Shown here in pieces: positions 17,082-26,635 of a stretch of DNA of 64,000 nt. The position numbers were made by a program, and so were the translations under genes. The DNA is taken from the NCBI RefSeq assembly GCF_900109205.1, contig NZ_FNZB01000007.1, positions 1 through 64,000 on the forward strand. The letters are read 5' to 3'. The notes under the pieces were generated by a model, which was given only the letters and a program-made list of their open reading frames with translations, made no database searches and had not been told where the DNA came from. The stretch comes from Sphingomonas sp. OV641. Its GTDB lineage: Bacteria; Pseudomonadota; Alphaproteobacteria; Sphingomonadales; Sphingomonadaceae. Positions within the stretch are counted from its first letter, which is position 1. Each line of letters begins with the position of its first letter.

Positions 17082-17691
17082 ACGCATCATTCATCTGGTC
17101 GACGACGAGGAGAGCATCCGCAAGGCGGCAAGCTTCGCGCTCAAAACCGCGGGCTATGATGTCATCGCCTACACCTCCGGAGTGGAATTTCTCAGGACAG
17201 CGAAGTCCGCTGAAGTAGGCTGCGTTATCTTGGATGTGCGGATGCCTGAAATGGACGGTCTCCAAGTCCAGACCACTATGGCTGCGCGTGGGATCAACAT
17301 GCCGGTCATCGTCCTGACCGGCCACGGCGATGTGTCGGTAGCTGTGCAGGCTATGAAAGGCGGCGCGATTGACTTTCTCGAAAAGCCCTTCGAGAAGGCT
17401 GCCCTGCTCGAGGCCGTGAGGCGCGCTTTCGCTCGTCTCGACGATGTCGACCTTCGCGCGCTGGAATCGTCGGAAGCCGAGGTGCGGGTTGCTGCCTTGA
17501 CCCCCCGCGAGCAGGAAGTGCTGGAAGGATTGGCGAACGGCTTGCCCAACAAGACGATCGCCTATGATCTGGGTTGCTCATCCCGGACGGTCGAGGTTCA
17601 CCGCGCCAGCCTCATGGCCAAGCTCGAGGTCCGCAATCTCTCTGAGGCGTTGAGGATCGCCTTTGCTGCCGGGTTCGGTCGCAAGACGTGA
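17071..17691 (+). CDS. fixJ: FixJ-type response regulator
   Basis: A 206-residue two-component regulator, partner of the overlapping FixL. The receiver has the acidic pair (LVDDEES), the phospho-Asp in CVILDVRMPEMDG (about residue 54), Thr in VIVLTGHGDVSVAVQAMK and Lys in FLEKPFEK. The C-terminal LuxR-type DNA-binding domain reads LTPREQEVLEGLANGLPNKTIA, then SSRTVEVHRASLMAKLEVRNLSEALRIA. Its targets are not evident in the window. Confidence 0.9.
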   Translation: MGDRRIIHLVDDEESIRKAASFALKTAGYDVIAYTSGVEFLRTAKSAEVGCVILDVRMPEMDGLQVQTTMAARGINMPVIVLTGHGDVSVAVQAMKGGAIDFLEKPFEKAALLEAVRRAFARLDDVDLRALESSEAEVRVAALTPREQEVLEGLANGLPNKTIAYDLGCSSRTVEVHRASLMAKLEVRNLSEALRIAFAAGFGRKT

Positions 17692-17729
17692 TAACTGCGC
17701 CCTCTACGTAGCGACGAGGATGCCGCATC

Positions 17730-18179
17730 GTGCGAGCCATTGCCGTGATGCAACAGGTCCTCATGTCGCGCGAGATGTCTTCGTTTTCTGACACACAAGG
17801 TGATGGGCGCTACACCATCCTCGTCTCCGACGACGACCCGGGTGTTCGGCGTGCCCTTCAGCTTCTCCTTAGATCCCGTGGCTACTGCGTCTGTAGCTAT
17901 ACAAGTGGTAGCGCGCTTTTGGCCGATTCGCGTGCCAAGCGAGCCAATTGCCTGATTGTTGATTATCGCATGCCGGACATTGATGGCTTTTCGATCCTGC
18001 GCCAACTCCGATCGCTGGGCTGGTCCGGATGCTCCATCATGATTTCGGGCTTCCATGACGAGGTTCTCGCCCGCCGCGCTGCCGACGCGGGCTTTGATCA
18101 CATGATCACTAAACCACTAAGGAGCCGTCTACTCCTCGAGGCAATCGGCCGTCACAGACGCCTCTCGTCGAATGAGTAA
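17730..18179 (+). CDS. Single-domain response regulator
   Basis: A receiver domain without an output domain. It has the acidic start (ILVSDDDPGVRRAL), the phospho-Asp in CLIVDYRMPDIDGFSIL, Ser in CSIMISGF and Lys in MITKPLRS. The frame opens at 17730, but several ATGs (17748, 17763, 17775) could be the true start; 17763 leaves a compact protein. It follows fixJ by less than 100 bases on the same strand, so it may compete for phosphate from FixL. That link is inferred. Confidence 0.75.
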   Translation: MRAIAVMQQVLMSREMSSFSDTQGDGRYTILVSDDDPGVRRALQLLLRSRGYCVCSYTSGSALLADSRAKRANCLIVDYRMPDIDGFSILRQLRSLGWSGCSIMISGFHDEVLARRAADAGFDHMITKPLRSRLLLEAIGRHRRLSSNE

Positions 18180-18359
18180 ATGGACCGCGTCCGACCGCCA
18201 ACGCTAAAGAGGCCAGGTGGGGACACGAGCACGTCGTTTTTCCAGAGGAAACCAACCCAGCTGCGCCCAAGGGCCTTGCCGCGGCTGGGCTCATTTGTCA
18301 CAGCAACACATCTTGGATAGTGGTGGACGGTACGATTCATATCGATTTACGCGCTCCCC

Positions 18360-19598
18360 TTATCCGCCTGACGAATTAGCACCTGAAGAGGGCCGTTTCC
18401 AAGCTAGTGGCAGGACCACAAGCAGCAGGAGCGACAGGCCGGCAATGCTCCAGAGGACGAGAGGCTGAGCGCCGGGTGCGGCGAAAGCGAGCGCCACGGG
18501 CGCCAGTGCCTGCCCGATGCTGGCAGCCGAATGCTGGAGGCCAAGCCTCACCCCTGAGGCCGCCGCAGAACCGCTGATCCAGAAGCTTGTGACCAATCGC
18601 AGGCTCGCCGAGCTCCAACCGGCGACCAGGATGAACACGCTCATATCGGCTATGCTTGATGCGAGTGGAAAGGCAACGAGCGCCGCTGCCAGCAAACCGA
18701 GCGTCAATCCGGCAAGACGCCCGGGAACCTTCACTAACCAATCGAGCCTTGCATGAAAGATCTGCGCCGCCAGCATGCCGAATCCGCAAAGACTGAGCAT
18801 CCAGGCGATCTGCTCGCGGCTCAGCGAGACCGCACTGCGCGTCATCAGGAGATTGACGTGCATAGCGGCAAGCCCGGCCCCCGCAGCGATCGTGATGAGT
18901 AATAGGACTCCCGTGGCGCAGACTGTCGGCGGCGGCGGATCTCCTGAGTCGAGGCAGTGCGCACAGCGGCCTGGCAGGCTTACAAGGCAAAGCGACCCCG
19001 CGACGGTGCCGATGCTGGCAGCAACGATCATGAGCGGCGCGCCGGGCATGATCGCAACGGAGGCTTCCGCCAAAAGCGGTCCGCCGAGGTCTCCCAAAAA
19101 TACAGACCCCGTCAACCAGGTGAAACGCCGCGCCTGCTCCCCACGGCTGACCGCGGCGAAACTCGCACTGAGCAGCGCAAGCGGTATGATGGCGGCGGCC
19201 GCCATCCCCGCGACCGTGCGCAAAACGTAGAGAGTCGGCAGAGCTACGAGGCCAACTGGTGCAGTCACCATCGCGAGGATAATGAGCGCTGTGCGCAACA
19301 TGACGCGGTAGTCGACCCGGTCGGCAATCCAGCCCCAAAGCGGTGCCGCCACCAGTGCTGCCAGCGGGTGGACGGCGGTCAAGCTCGCGACATGAAAATC
19401 ATGCGCTGAGGAAAGCCCGCCGGGATTTGGGTCGACCAGGGTCGGAAGGAAAGCGAGAATGGCCGTCTGCCCTGCCGAGGCCGACACCGCCGCGAGCAGC
19501 AACACAATGAAGGAGGATTGACCACGCTTGCCATCGTGTGATTCGCCTTGGGGAACAAGCGGGTCAGCGGTTCGTCGGAGAGCCGGTATCACCACCAA
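18360..19598 (-). CDS. MFS transporter
   Basis: About 412 residues with twelve hydrophobic segments and the MFS loop 2-3 motif (GWIADRVDYRVMLRTAL, about residues 92-108). It has Cys residues in the central loop (CAHCLDSGDPPPPTVC). It lies last in the leftward operon of aldehyde dehydrogenase, alcohol dehydrogenase, copA2 and copB2. The start given is a TTG overlapping the copB2 stop, so translation is coupled and the exact start is uncertain. The substrate is unknown; export of a metal chelate or of an organic acid is possible. Confidence 0.75.
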   Translation of the reverse strand: MVVIPALRRTADPLVPQGESHDGKRGQSSFIVLLLAAVSASAGQTAILAFLPTLVDPNPGGLSSAHDFHVASLTAVHPLAALVAAPLWGWIADRVDYRVMLRTALIILAMVTAPVGLVALPTLYVLRTVAGMAAAAIIPLALLSASFAAVSRGEQARRFTWLTGSVFLGDLGGPLLAEASVAIMPGAPLMIVAASIGTVAGSLCLVSLPGRCAHCLDSGDPPPPTVCATGVLLLITIAAGAGLAAMHVNLLMTRSAVSLSREQIAWMLSLCGFGMLAAQIFHARLDWLVKVPGRLAGLTLGLLAAALVAFPLASSIADMSVFILVAGWSSASLRLVTSFWISGSAAASGVRLGLQHSAASIGQALAPVALAFAAPGAQPLVLWSIAGLSLLLLVVLPLAWKRPSSGANSSGG

Positions 19599-20575
19599 GC
19601 GCGCAAGCCGATCACCAGCCGGTGTTCGGATGACCCCTCGCCCCGCAGGCGTCGGAAGCCCGCCGTGCCATCGAACGCACGCTCCCAGACGAAGCCGATA
19701 TAGGGCGCGAACTTGCGCGACACCTCGTAGCGCAACCGTCCGCTCAGCTCGACATTGCTGAAGCCGCTGCCAAGCTGCCGATCTCTCGACCGCTTCGAAT
19801 AGATATTGGTCTCTACCTGCGGTGTGAGGATCAACCGATTGGTGAACAGGACCTCATAGGAGGCCTTGGCGCGCGCCGCGAGACGCCCATCGGTTCCTAC
19901 ATAGCCGGTGAGCTGGACGTCGAACCAATAAGGCGCCAGTCCCTCGACGCCGGCGGCCAGCCATGTCGTCGCGCCCTTGCCGAGATCCTGCCTGACCCCG
20001 AGCAGCGTGCCCCAGAACGGGTTCTTGCTGTGCCACCACAGCGCCTCGACGCTGCTCTCCGGATCGAGACGTTGGTCGCGGGAGTTCTTGAGGCCCTGGC
20101 TGCGCAGCCAGAGCTTGTCATTGTCCTGACCCTTGGTGACGAGCACGGTCCAACCCACGCCCTGACCCTCGTTGCCGCTGGCGAATTCGAGCTCATCGAC
20201 AAGTATCTTGGGGATCGAGAGCTTGTCGGCCATCTCATAGCCCGGCAGCGTCGAGTTGCGATAGCCGTCGGCATAATCGTCCGAGTTGCGCGCGTCCGGC
20301 GGGGCCTTGCCACCCTGCATCGAGCCCATGTCCATCGTGGCGCCGTTACCGGACGCCTTCGTGTCGGTCATATCCATGCCCGGCATGTCCATGCCCGCAT
20401 GGTCCTGAGAGCCTTGCGCGGAAGGGGTGTGCTGAGCGGGAGTGGCCGTTTGGGCAGGGGTGGCGGCGGGCGACGGGGGCGAGGCATCCTGCGCGAGGGC
20501 GGGAGCCGTGATCGCCGGCGCCAGGAAGAGGGCAGCGCCAAGAGCGATGCCGCGCGAGGGGAAAATCCGGATCAT
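19589..20575 (-). CDS. copB: Outer-membrane CopB-like protein (second copy)
   Basis: A 328-residue protein with a signal peptide (ending PALAQ near residue 29). A short Met/His segment follows (HAGMDMPGMDMTD and DMGSMQGGK), then a CopB-type barrel (LSIPKILVDELEFASGNEGQGVGWTVL in two parts, ALWWHSKNPFWGT, GVRQDLGKGATTWLAAGVEGLAPYW, and a final GLRAWW). It overlaps copA2 by ATGA. The Met-rich region is much shorter than in the first CopB, so the two are diverged paralogs, not a recent duplication. Confidence 0.88.
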   Translation of the reverse strand: MIRIFPSRGIALGAALFLAPAITAPALAQDASPPSPAATPAQTATPAQHTPSAQGSQDHAGMDMPGMDMTDTKASGNGATMDMGSMQGGKAPPDARNSDDYADGYRNSTLPGYEMADKLSIPKILVDELEFASGNEGQGVGWTVLVTKGQDNDKLWLRSQGLKNSRDQRLDPESSVEALWWHSKNPFWGTLLGVRQDLGKGATTWLAAGVEGLAPYWFDVQLTGYVGTDGRLAARAKASYEVLFTNRLILTPQVETNIYSKRSRDRQLGSGFSNVELSGRLRYEVSRKFAPYIGFVWERAFDGTAGFRRLRGEGSSEHRLVIGLRAWW

Positions 20576-22278
20576 GCGACCACCACCTCCCGGAACATGC
20601 CGGCCGCCATGTGATAGAGCAGATGGCAGTGGAAGGCCCATCGGCCCATGGCGTCGGCGGTGACGCGGAAGCTCACCCGCTGGGCGGGCTGGACCACGAC
20701 CGTATGCTTGCGGACCTGGAAGGCGCCGTCCGGGCCTTCGACATCGCTCCACATGCCGTGCAGATGCATCGGATGCGCCATCATCGTGTCGTTGACGAAG
20801 GTGACGCGCAGCCGCTCGTTTGGCTTGAAATGAAGCGGCCTGGAATCGTTGAGCTTGATGCCGTCGAGCGACCAGATGAACCGTTCCATATTGCCCGTCA
20901 GATGCAGCTCGATGTCGCGCTCGGGCTCGCGCGGGTCGGGATCGCCGCCCGGCGTGCGCAGATCGGCCAGCGTCAGCACGCGCCAGCCGCGCCCGCGCAG
21001 CCCGGCGCCGGGATCGTCGAGATTGGTGCGCGGATAGTCGACGCGCATGTCGGTATTGGCGCCATATTCGGTGCGGGCGTGCCGTGCCCTGGCCGCCATC
21101 TCGGTCATGCCGTGCCCGGCATGCGCGTCGCCTCCCATTGCGCCCATCGTCGCCATCGCGCCCATCATGTCGACCGGCTCGAGCCAGGTCCGGGCCTCGA
21201 GCGGCGGCACGGCTGCCGCCATGCCCGGGGCCGGTGCGATCGTGCCACGCGCATAGCCGCTCCGATCGATCGCCTGCGCGAAGATGGTGCGGGCGCCGCC
21301 CTCGGGCATGGTGAACTCGACGTCGTAGGTCTCGCCCGGGCCGATCCGGAATTCCTCGACCGTGACCGGCTCGACCGGCTGCCCGTCGGTCGATACGACC
21401 GTCAGCTCGACCCCGGGGATCCGCACGTCGAAGAACGTCGCCGTCCCCGCGCCGACGAAGCGCAGGCGCACGCGCTCGCCGGGCGCGGCGATACCGGTCC
21501 AGTTGCCGGCGGGCGGCGCGCCGTTCATCAGATAGGTGTAGGTCGCGGCAGAGACATCGCTGTAGTCGGTCGGGTTCATCCGCGAGCTGTTCCACATCCG
21601 CCGCCGCTCGAGCGCCTTGCCCAAGCCCATGGTGCCGACATCCTTGAGGAAATCGCCGGCGGTCGGCTGCGCAAAATTATAGTAGCTGCTCTGCTTCTTG
21701 AGATTGAGGAAGATCTGCAACGGCGGCTCGTCCGACCAGTCGCTGAGCACGATGCAATAGTCGCGATCGGGCGCCCGCGCCACCGGCACCTGTTTTGGCT
21801 CCACGATGATCGCTCCATAGAGTCCCGTCTGCTCGGCGAGCGTGTGAGCGTGATACCAGTAGGTTCCGCTCTGGCGGACCTCGAAGCGATAGGTGAAGGT
21901 CTCGCCCGGCGCGATGCCGGCAAAGCTGATGCCGGGCACGCCGTCCATCTCCGCCGGCACGATGATGCCGTGCCAATGGATGCTCGACATCTCCTTGAGG
22001 CCGTTGCGTACGCGCAGCGTGACCGTGTCGCCTTCGCGCAGGCGCAGGACCGGCGCGGGCACGCTGCCGTTCACGGCGGTCGCGATACGGCGTTTGCCGG
22101 TGAAGTTGACCGGCAGCTCGGCGATCTCGAGGTCGAACTCGGTCCCGCTCAGCTCAGCGGGCAAGGTTGGTGCGGATCGCGCGAGAAGCGCCGGGGCGAA
22201 ACCGGCGACCGCGCCGCCGATCGCCAGCCCCTGGACGAAACGGCGCCGCGCGATCGGCCGGATATGTAAGGGAGACAT
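20572..22278 (-). CDS. copA: Multicopper oxidase CopA-like (second copy)
   Basis: A 568-residue Tat-exported multicopper oxidase (signal RRRFVQGLAIGGAVAGF). Copper ligands are complete: SSIHWHG, YWYHAHT, HPMHLHG and HCHLLYHMAAGMF. The Met-rich segment is short (MMGAMATMGAMGGDAHAGHGM, about residues 365-390), unlike the long one in the first CopA. It lies between an alcohol dehydrogenase gene and copB2 on the same strand, 25 bases after the dehydrogenase. Cu(I) oxidation is the default role. The context leaves open a phenol-oxidising or aldehyde-linked job. The start at 22278 follows AGGGAG on the coding side less clearly, but gives a proper Tat signal. Confidence 0.9.
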   Translation of the reverse strand: MSPLHIRPIARRRFVQGLAIGGAVAGFAPALLARSAPTLPAELSGTEFDLEIAELPVNFTGKRRIATAVNGSVPAPVLRLREGDTVTLRVRNGLKEMSSIHWHGIIVPAEMDGVPGISFAGIAPGETFTYRFEVRQSGTYWYHAHTLAEQTGLYGAIIVEPKQVPVARAPDRDYCIVLSDWSDEPPLQIFLNLKKQSSYYNFAQPTAGDFLKDVGTMGLGKALERRRMWNSSRMNPTDYSDVSAATYTYLMNGAPPAGNWTGIAAPGERVRLRFVGAGTATFFDVRIPGVELTVVSTDGQPVEPVTVEEFRIGPGETYDVEFTMPEGGARTIFAQAIDRSGYARGTIAPAPGMAAAVPPLEARTWLEPVDMMGAMATMGAMGGDAHAGHGMTEMAARARHARTEYGANTDMRVDYPRTNLDDPGAGLRGRGWRVLTLADLRTPGGDPDPREPERDIELHLTGNMERFIWSLDGIKLNDSRPLHFKPNERLRVTFVNDTMMAHPMHLHGMWSDVEGPDGAFQVRKHTVVVQPAQRVSFRVTADAMGRWAFHCHLLYHMAAGMFREVVVA

Positions 22279-22303
22279 GAACTGTACTTTCGCGAAGTCG
22301 GCT

Positions 22304-23329
22304 TCAGGCGAGGTCGAGGACGATCCGGCCCTCGATGTCGCCATGATGCATGCGGGAGAAGACGTCGTTGATGTTCTCGAGCCTGTCCGCATGGACCGTG
22401 GCCTTGACCTTGCCCTCGCCGGCGAACGCCAGTGCCTCGAGCAGATCGAGCCGCGTGCCAACGATCGAGCCGCGCACGGTAATGCCGTTCAGCACGGTGT
22501 CGAAGATCGACAACGGGAAGTCGCCCGGCGGCAGGCCGTTGAGCGCGACCGTGCCGCCGCGCCGGACCATGCCGAGCGCCTGCTGGAACGCCTTGGGCGA
22601 AACGGCGGTCACCAGCGCCCCGTGCGCGCCGCCAATGGCTTTCTTGAGCGCTGCCGAAGGGTCCTCGTTGCGCGCGTTGACCGTCAGTGTGGCGCCAAGG
22701 CGTGTAGCGAGGTCGAGCTTGCTATCGTCGATGTCGACCGCGGCCACATTGAGACCCATGGCTCGGGCATATTGCACCGCCATGTGGCCGAGCCCGCCAA
22801 TGCCGGAGACGACCACCCACTCGCCGGGTCGGGCCTCGGTGGCCTTCAATCCCTTGTAGACGGTGACGCCCGCGCAGAGGATCGGCGCAATGTCGAGGAA
22901 GTCGACATTGTCGGGAAGGTGACCAACATAGTTGGGATCGGCGAGGACATATTCGGCAAAGCTGCCATTGACCGAATAGCCGGTGTTCTGCTGTTCGTGG
23001 CAAAGCGTCTCCCAGCCACCCAGGCAATGCACGCAGTGCCCGCAGGCGGTGTAGAGCCAGGGCACACCGACCCGGTCGCCTTCCTTCACATGGGTGACGC
23101 CTGCACCGACGGCGGCGACATGCCCGACGCCTTCATGGCCAGGAATGAAGGGCGGGTTGGGCTTGACCGGCCAGTCTCCTTCTGCCGCGTGCAGGTCGGT
23201 ATGGCACACGCCGGTTGCCGCAATCTTGACCAGGATCTGCCCGGGGCCGACCGCCGGGATCGGCGCCTCCTCGATGACCAGGGGCTTGCCGAATTCGCGG
23301 ACGACCGCCGCCTTCATGGTTTTCGCCAT
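22304..23329 (-). CDS. adhP: Zinc-dependent alcohol dehydrogenase, AdhP type
   Basis: A 341-residue NAD-dependent medium-chain alcohol dehydrogenase. The catalytic zinc site is clear ([14 protein letters not shown] and PGHEGVGHV), as is the structural zinc site with four Cys ([16 protein letters not shown]). The NAD-binding Gly motif is [20 protein letters not shown], and the Asp after it (AAVDIDD) selects NAD. It converts primary alcohols to aldehydes in the cytosol. GGAG lies 9 bases before ATG 23329. It follows the aldehyde dehydrogenase gene by 25 bases in one operon. Confidence 0.9.
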   Translation of the reverse strand: MAKTMKAAVVREFGKPLVIEEAPIPAVGPGQILVKIAATGVCHTDLHAAEGDWPVKPNPPFIPGHEGVGHVAAVGAGVTHVKEGDRVGVPWLYTACGHCVHCLGGWETLCHEQQNTGYSVNGSFAEYVLADPNYVGHLPDNVDFLDIAPILCAGVTVYKGLKATEARPGEWVVVSGIGGLGHMAVQYARAMGLNVAAVDIDDSKLDLATRLGATLTVNARNEDPSAALKKAIGGAHGALVTAVSPKAFQQALGMVRRGGTVALNGLPPGDFPLSIFDTVLNGITVRGSIVGTRLDLLEALAFAGEGKVKATVHADRLENINDVFSRMHHGDIEGRIVLDLA

Positions 23330-23354
23330 GTCCGCTTCTCCTTTGAGCGAGGGG

Positions 23355-24875
23355 TCAGAACAGGCCGAGCGCGTGCTCGTCATAGGAGACGAGCAGGTTC
23401 TTGGTCTGCTGATAATGGTCGAGCATCATCCGGTGATTTTCACGCCCGAAGCCCGACGCCTTGTATCCGCCGAAGGCGGCATGGGCGGGGTACTGATGAT
23501 AGCAGTTGGTCCAGACCCGCCCGGCCTCGATCGCGCGGCCGAGCCGGTAGGCGGTGTTGCCGCTCCGGGTCCAGACGCCCGCGCCAAGACCGTAGGCGGT
23601 GTCGTTGGCAAGTGCGATCGCCTCCTCGACCGTCTTGAAGGTGGTGACCGACAGGACGGGACCGAAGATCTCCTCCTGGAAGATGCGCATGTGGTTCTGA
23701 CCCACGAACACCGTCGGCTGCACGAAATAGCCCTGGTCGAGCGCACCGCCCGGCAGCGCCCTGGCGCCACCGACCAGACACTGCGCGCCCTCGGCCTTGC
23801 CGATATCGATATAGCCCAGGATCTTGTGGAGCTGGTCCTCCGACGCCTGCGCGCCGACCTGGACCGAGGGGTCGAGCGGATCGCCCTGGCGGATCGCGGC
23901 GACGCGCGCCACGGCGCGCTCGATGAAGCGGTCGAAGATCGACTCATGGATCAGCGCACGCGACGGGCAGGTGCAGACCTCGCCCTTGTTGAACGCGAAC
24001 AAAGTAAAGCCTTCGAGCGCCTTGTCGAAGAAGGCATCGTCGTCGTCGAGCACGTCCGCCATGAAGATGTTCGGCGACTTGCCGCCAAGCTCCATAGTCT
24101 GGGGGATCAGATGGTCGGCGGCCGCATGCATGATCTGCTTGCCGGTGACGGTCTCGCCGGTGAACGAGACCTTGGCGATGCGCGGATTGGCGGCGATCGC
24201 CTGGCCGACGGTCCGTCCCGGGCCGGTAACGACATTGAGCACGCCGGGCGGCAGGATGTCGGCGGTGAGCTCGGCGAACATCAGCAAGGTGAGCGGCGTC
24301 TGGGATGCGGGTTTGATGACGGTGCAGTTGCCCGCCGCCAGCGCCGGGGCGATCTTCCACGCCGCCATCAGCAGCGGGAAGTTCCACGGGATGATCTGGC
24401 CGACGACGCCGAGCGGCTCGCGGAAATGATAGGCGATGGTGTCCGCATCGATCGTCGAGATGCCGCCTTCCTCCGCCCGGATGCAGCCGGCGAAGTAGCG
24501 GAAATGGTCGATCGCGAGCGGCACGTCGGCAGCGCGCGTCTCGCGGATCGGCTTGCCATTGTCGATCGTCTCGGCAAGTGCCAGCAACTCCAGATTGTCT
24601 TCGAGCCGGTCGGCGACGCGATTGAGAATCCTGGCGCGTTCGGCGGGCGCGATCCTTGCCCATTGATCCTTGGCGGCGTGCGCCGCATCGAGCGCGCGCT
24701 CGACATCTTCCGGCGTCGACAGCGCGAACTCGGCGATCTGGGCGCCATTGATCGGGCTCGTGTCCGCGAAATACTCGCCGCTCGCAGGAGCGCTCCATCG
24801 ACCACCGATGAAATTATCATAGCGGTGTCGGAAGGAGGCCGCCGCGTTAATGGTCCCGATCGCCTTCTCGAACAT
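23355..24875 (-). CDS. NAD-dependent aldehyde dehydrogenase
   Basis: A 506-residue cytosolic aldehyde dehydrogenase of the AldA/ExaC type. Visible parts are the cofactor motif region ([22 protein letters not shown]), [12 protein letters not shown], the general base Glu in [11 protein letters not shown], the catalytic Cys in [14 protein letters not shown] and a late [10 protein letters not shown]. It oxidises aldehydes to acids, probably taking over the product of the adjacent alcohol dehydrogenase. It is the first gene of the leftward operon that continues into copA2, copB2 and the MFS gene. Confidence 0.9.
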   Translation of the reverse strand: MFEKAIGTINAAASFRHRYDNFIGGRWSAPASGEYFADTSPINGAQIAEFALSTPEDVERALDAAHAAKDQWARIAPAERARILNRVADRLEDNLELLALAETIDNGKPIRETRAADVPLAIDHFRYFAGCIRAEEGGISTIDADTIAYHFREPLGVVGQIIPWNFPLLMAAWKIAPALAAGNCTVIKPASQTPLTLLMFAELTADILPPGVLNVVTGPGRTVGQAIAANPRIAKVSFTGETVTGKQIMHAAADHLIPQTMELGGKSPNIFMADVLDDDDAFFDKALEGFTLFAFNKGEVCTCPSRALIHESIFDRFIERAVARVAAIRQGDPLDPSVQVGAQASEDQLHKILGYIDIGKAEGAQCLVGGARALPGGALDQGYFVQPTVFVGQNHMRIFQEEIFGPVLSVTTFKTVEEAIALANDTAYGLGAGVWTRSGNTAYRLGRAIEAGRVWTNCYHQYPAHAAFGGYKASGFGRENHRMMLDHYQQTKNLLVSYDEHALGLF

Positions 24876-25127
24876 AACCTGACTCCATCTCTATCGATGG
24901 CCTGACGGAGTAATCTCTTTGCCCGGGCGGCCTATAAGTAAGTTCCGCAGAAGTTAGTCTGGCATCGGTGTCGCGGGCTTTGAGTGTCAGACACGCCAAC
25001 GGAGCCGATGACTATTCATCGACTCCCGAACCTATTCGCGCACGCCTGATCGGAATTATGCCGAGACACGCTTACTCGGCCGATTCTTGTTTAGGTGAGG
25101 GCGGCGCTTGGCATTCCAATTCTGGCA

Positions 25128-25457
25128 TTACGCCCGGATGCGCTTTAGGCTCACCCAATCGCCTTTCTGAAGCGTCCCGTCCCTCACGCGGAAATGAGCG
25201 TAATGGTCGTCGAAAATCTGGTCGACTTCGACATGACCGACAAGGCGGCGGTGGCGCGGCGTTGCGTGATAGACTTCGAGTATCTGCCCGATGTGCGCGC
25301 CATCGGCCTTGCCCAGGCAGGCCACTGTGCCGCCCGCATCCGTACGGACGATCTTGCCGCGCATGAACAAGCTATGGCCGATACCCTGTGCGAGGAGCGG
25401 CGTGCTGCCAAAGAGCAGAAAGCCAACAGCAGCACCGACGCCAAGATGCTTTCGCAT
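25128..25457 (-). CDS. Small secreted protein, paralog of 37928-38284
   Basis: A 109-residue protein of unknown function with a signal peptide (ending LLAQG). The mature part reads GIGHSLFMRGKIVRTDAGG, then TVACLGKADGAHIGQILEVY and VDQIFDDHYAHFRVRDG. The same blocks (GIGHxxFMRGxIV, GKADGAxxGQxLEVY, IFDDHxAH) appear in the protein at 37928-38284. Conserved His and Asp residues in IFDDHYAH might bind metal, which is inferred. It sits alone between the dehydrogenase operon and a Met/Lys-rich secreted protein. Confidence 0.75.
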   Translation of the reverse strand: MRKHLGVGAAVGFLLFGSTPLLAQGIGHSLFMRGKIVRTDAGGTVACLGKADGAHIGQILEVYHATPRHRRLVGHVEVDQIFDDHYAHFRVRDGTLQKGDWVSLKRIRA

Positions 25458-25543
25458 CACTGTTTCCTCTCTCACGTTAGTTGCTCGGTCCCGGCTTTGA
25501 AAGCTGGGAGCACGGGGCGACGCTGGGCATCGTCAAAGAACTG

Positions 25544-25569
25544 GCCCGCCGCGGGGCGGCGGCGGGCCC
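25544..25569 (-). terminator. Hairpin after the 25605-26006 gene
   Basis: A perfect 10-bp stem GGCCCGCCGC/GCGGCGGGCC with a 6-base loop lies 36 bases beyond the stop at 25605 on the minus strand. It is followed there by AGTTCTTTG. The stem is strong but the T tract is weak. Confidence 0.5.
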
Positions 25570-25604
25570 TCAGCCCCGGGGGTGTTTTATCGGGGCTGGA
25601 AACT

Positions 25605-26006
25605 TCACATGTCGCTCATCGGCTTGTCGGCCATGGGCTTGGCGGTCTTCTTCTTCGCGGCCGGCTTGGCCTTCTTCATCGGCATCTTGCAGCAGCCACT
25701 CTTCGCCTTACCGGCCATGCCCGAGCCGTTCGATGCAGGCGACCCGCCGGACATGCCGGCCATCCCCGACATGCCCTGTTGATCCTGCTGGGCCGGTTGC
25801 CCCGGCTGCTTCTGCGCGCCGGCCTGATGATCCTTCATCATCTGATCGTGCATCTGCTGCCCGCCATGATCCATGCCCTGCTGGTGGGCATGGGCCGGCG
25901 CAGTCTGCGCGGGCGCGGGCGTCGACTGGGCGAGAGCGGTGCCGGCGGCGAAGGTTAGCGTCGCGAAGAGGCTGATGGTCGCCGCGCGAAATATCGTCTG
26001 TCGCAT
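25605..26006 (-). CDS. Secreted Met/His/Lys-rich protein, probably metal-binding
   Basis: A 133-residue protein with a signal peptide (residues 1-26, ending GTALAQ). The mature part is low-complexity: Ala/Pro/Gln, HAHQQGMDHGGQQMHDQMM, Gly/Ser/Met repeats, then CCKMPMKKAKPAAKKK. Met, His and a Cys pair suggest copper binding in the periplasm. A MerR-type operator and promoter (26146-26177) stands upstream, with a shared TTACGTATAC motif between it and the start, so metal control is likely. No family was recognised. Confidence 0.7.
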   Translation of the reverse strand: MRQTIFRAATISLFATLTFAAGTALAQSTPAPAQTAPAHAHQQGMDHGGQQMHDQMMKDHQAGAQKQPGQPAQQDQQGMSGMAGMSGGSPASNGSGMAGKAKSGCCKMPMKKAKPAAKKKTAKPMADKPMSDM

Positions 26007-26096
26007 TGAGGGTCTCCGAGTGTTCGTCCTGTTGCCCGATCGACGTTCCGATCCCGGCAATTCCGAAGCTTCAATGCTGCTAGCGAGACGCAGTCT

Positions 26097-26106
26097 GTAT
26101 ACGTAA
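26097..26106 (-). promoter_or_regulatory. Shared TTACGTATAC motif
   Basis: The block reads TTCGTAAGTTACGTATAC on the minus strand, 91 bases before the start at 26006. The same block occurs 92 bases before 26635 and 101 bases before 38284, always upstream of a small secreted-protein gene. The binding factor is unknown. Confidence 0.45.
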
Positions 26107-26145
26107 CTTACGAATCCGCTTTTGATCGCGACAAGCATGCGCGGG

Positions 26146-26177
26146 ATCGTGCGGGGTGGACCATGGTCCAAGGTCAA
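26146..26177 (-). promoter_or_regulatory. MerR-type operator/promoter
   Basis: On the minus strand TTGACC (26172-26177) is followed by the perfect dyad GGACCATGGTCC (26158-26169) and a weak -10 (CACGAT) after about 20 bases. The long spacer with a central dyad is the hallmark of promoters activated by MerR/CueR proteins. The same dyad is found before the merR gene at 37811-37822. The downstream gene starts at 26006. Confidence 0.7.
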
Positions 26178-26229
26178 GCGAATTCATGATCCCGCTTGAT
26201 GGCGGCCGGCAGCGAAGTGCAAAAACCAA

Positions 26230-26259
26230 TTGGCCCGCCGTGGGAGAACGGCGGGCCAA
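26230..26259 (-). terminator. Rho-independent terminator of the 26330-26635 gene
   Basis: An 11-bp stem TTGGCCCGCCG/CGGCGGGCCAA with an 8-base loop, followed on the minus strand by TTGGTTTTTG. It lies 70 bases past the stop of the gene at 26330. Confidence 0.85.
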
Positions 26260-26329
26260 AGCTGCGGTTGAACCAGGCCACGGTCGTTGGCCACCCAGCC
26301 TCGTGGTCGGAGCTGGCTTAATTGCAGGG

Positions 26330-26635
26330 TCAGCAACCACCCCGCGACCTATGCAACATGCGGGAGGCTCCGTCCTGGGTCCCCATCTCCCGCATAGCGA
26401 TCCGATGGTCCTGCATCATCTCACCGTGCATCCGCACTTCGCGGTGTCGCATGCCTTGCATCTGGGCCGTGTCGGACCGAGCCGGCGCCGGCTTCGCCTT
26501 GAGCGTCTGTTCAAGGTCGGGCATGCCCGGCGGCATCCCATCGGCGAGAACTGGCCCGGCGCCGACGGCAAGGACGCCAAAGGCTGCGAGCGAAGCGATA
26601 ATCGCTGCTTTCTTGCGCAAATATGATTCCTTCAA
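26330..26635 (-). CDS. Small secreted Met/His-rich protein
   Basis: A 101-residue protein with a signal peptide (residues 1-31, ending VLADG). The mature part has GMPPGMPDLEQTLKAK, then Met/His pairs (MQGMRHREVRMHGEMMQDHRIAM in two overlapping parts) and a single terminal Cys. This resembles other periplasmic copper-island proteins but no family is recognised. It has its own terminator (26230-26259) and the shared TTACGTATAC motif 92 bases upstream. Confidence 0.65.
   Translation of the reverse strand: MKESYLRKKAAIIASLAAFGVLAVGAGPVLADGMPPGMPDLEQTLKAKPAPARSDTAQMQGMRHREVRMHGEMMQDHRIAMREMGTQDGASRMLHRSRGGC

Noticed and set aside
24876..25127. Possible small genes before the aldehyde dehydrogenase
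   Set aside because: Frames here lack an RBS and codon structure; the stretch is best seen as the promoter region of the leftward operon, without an ECF or MerR site that I can see.
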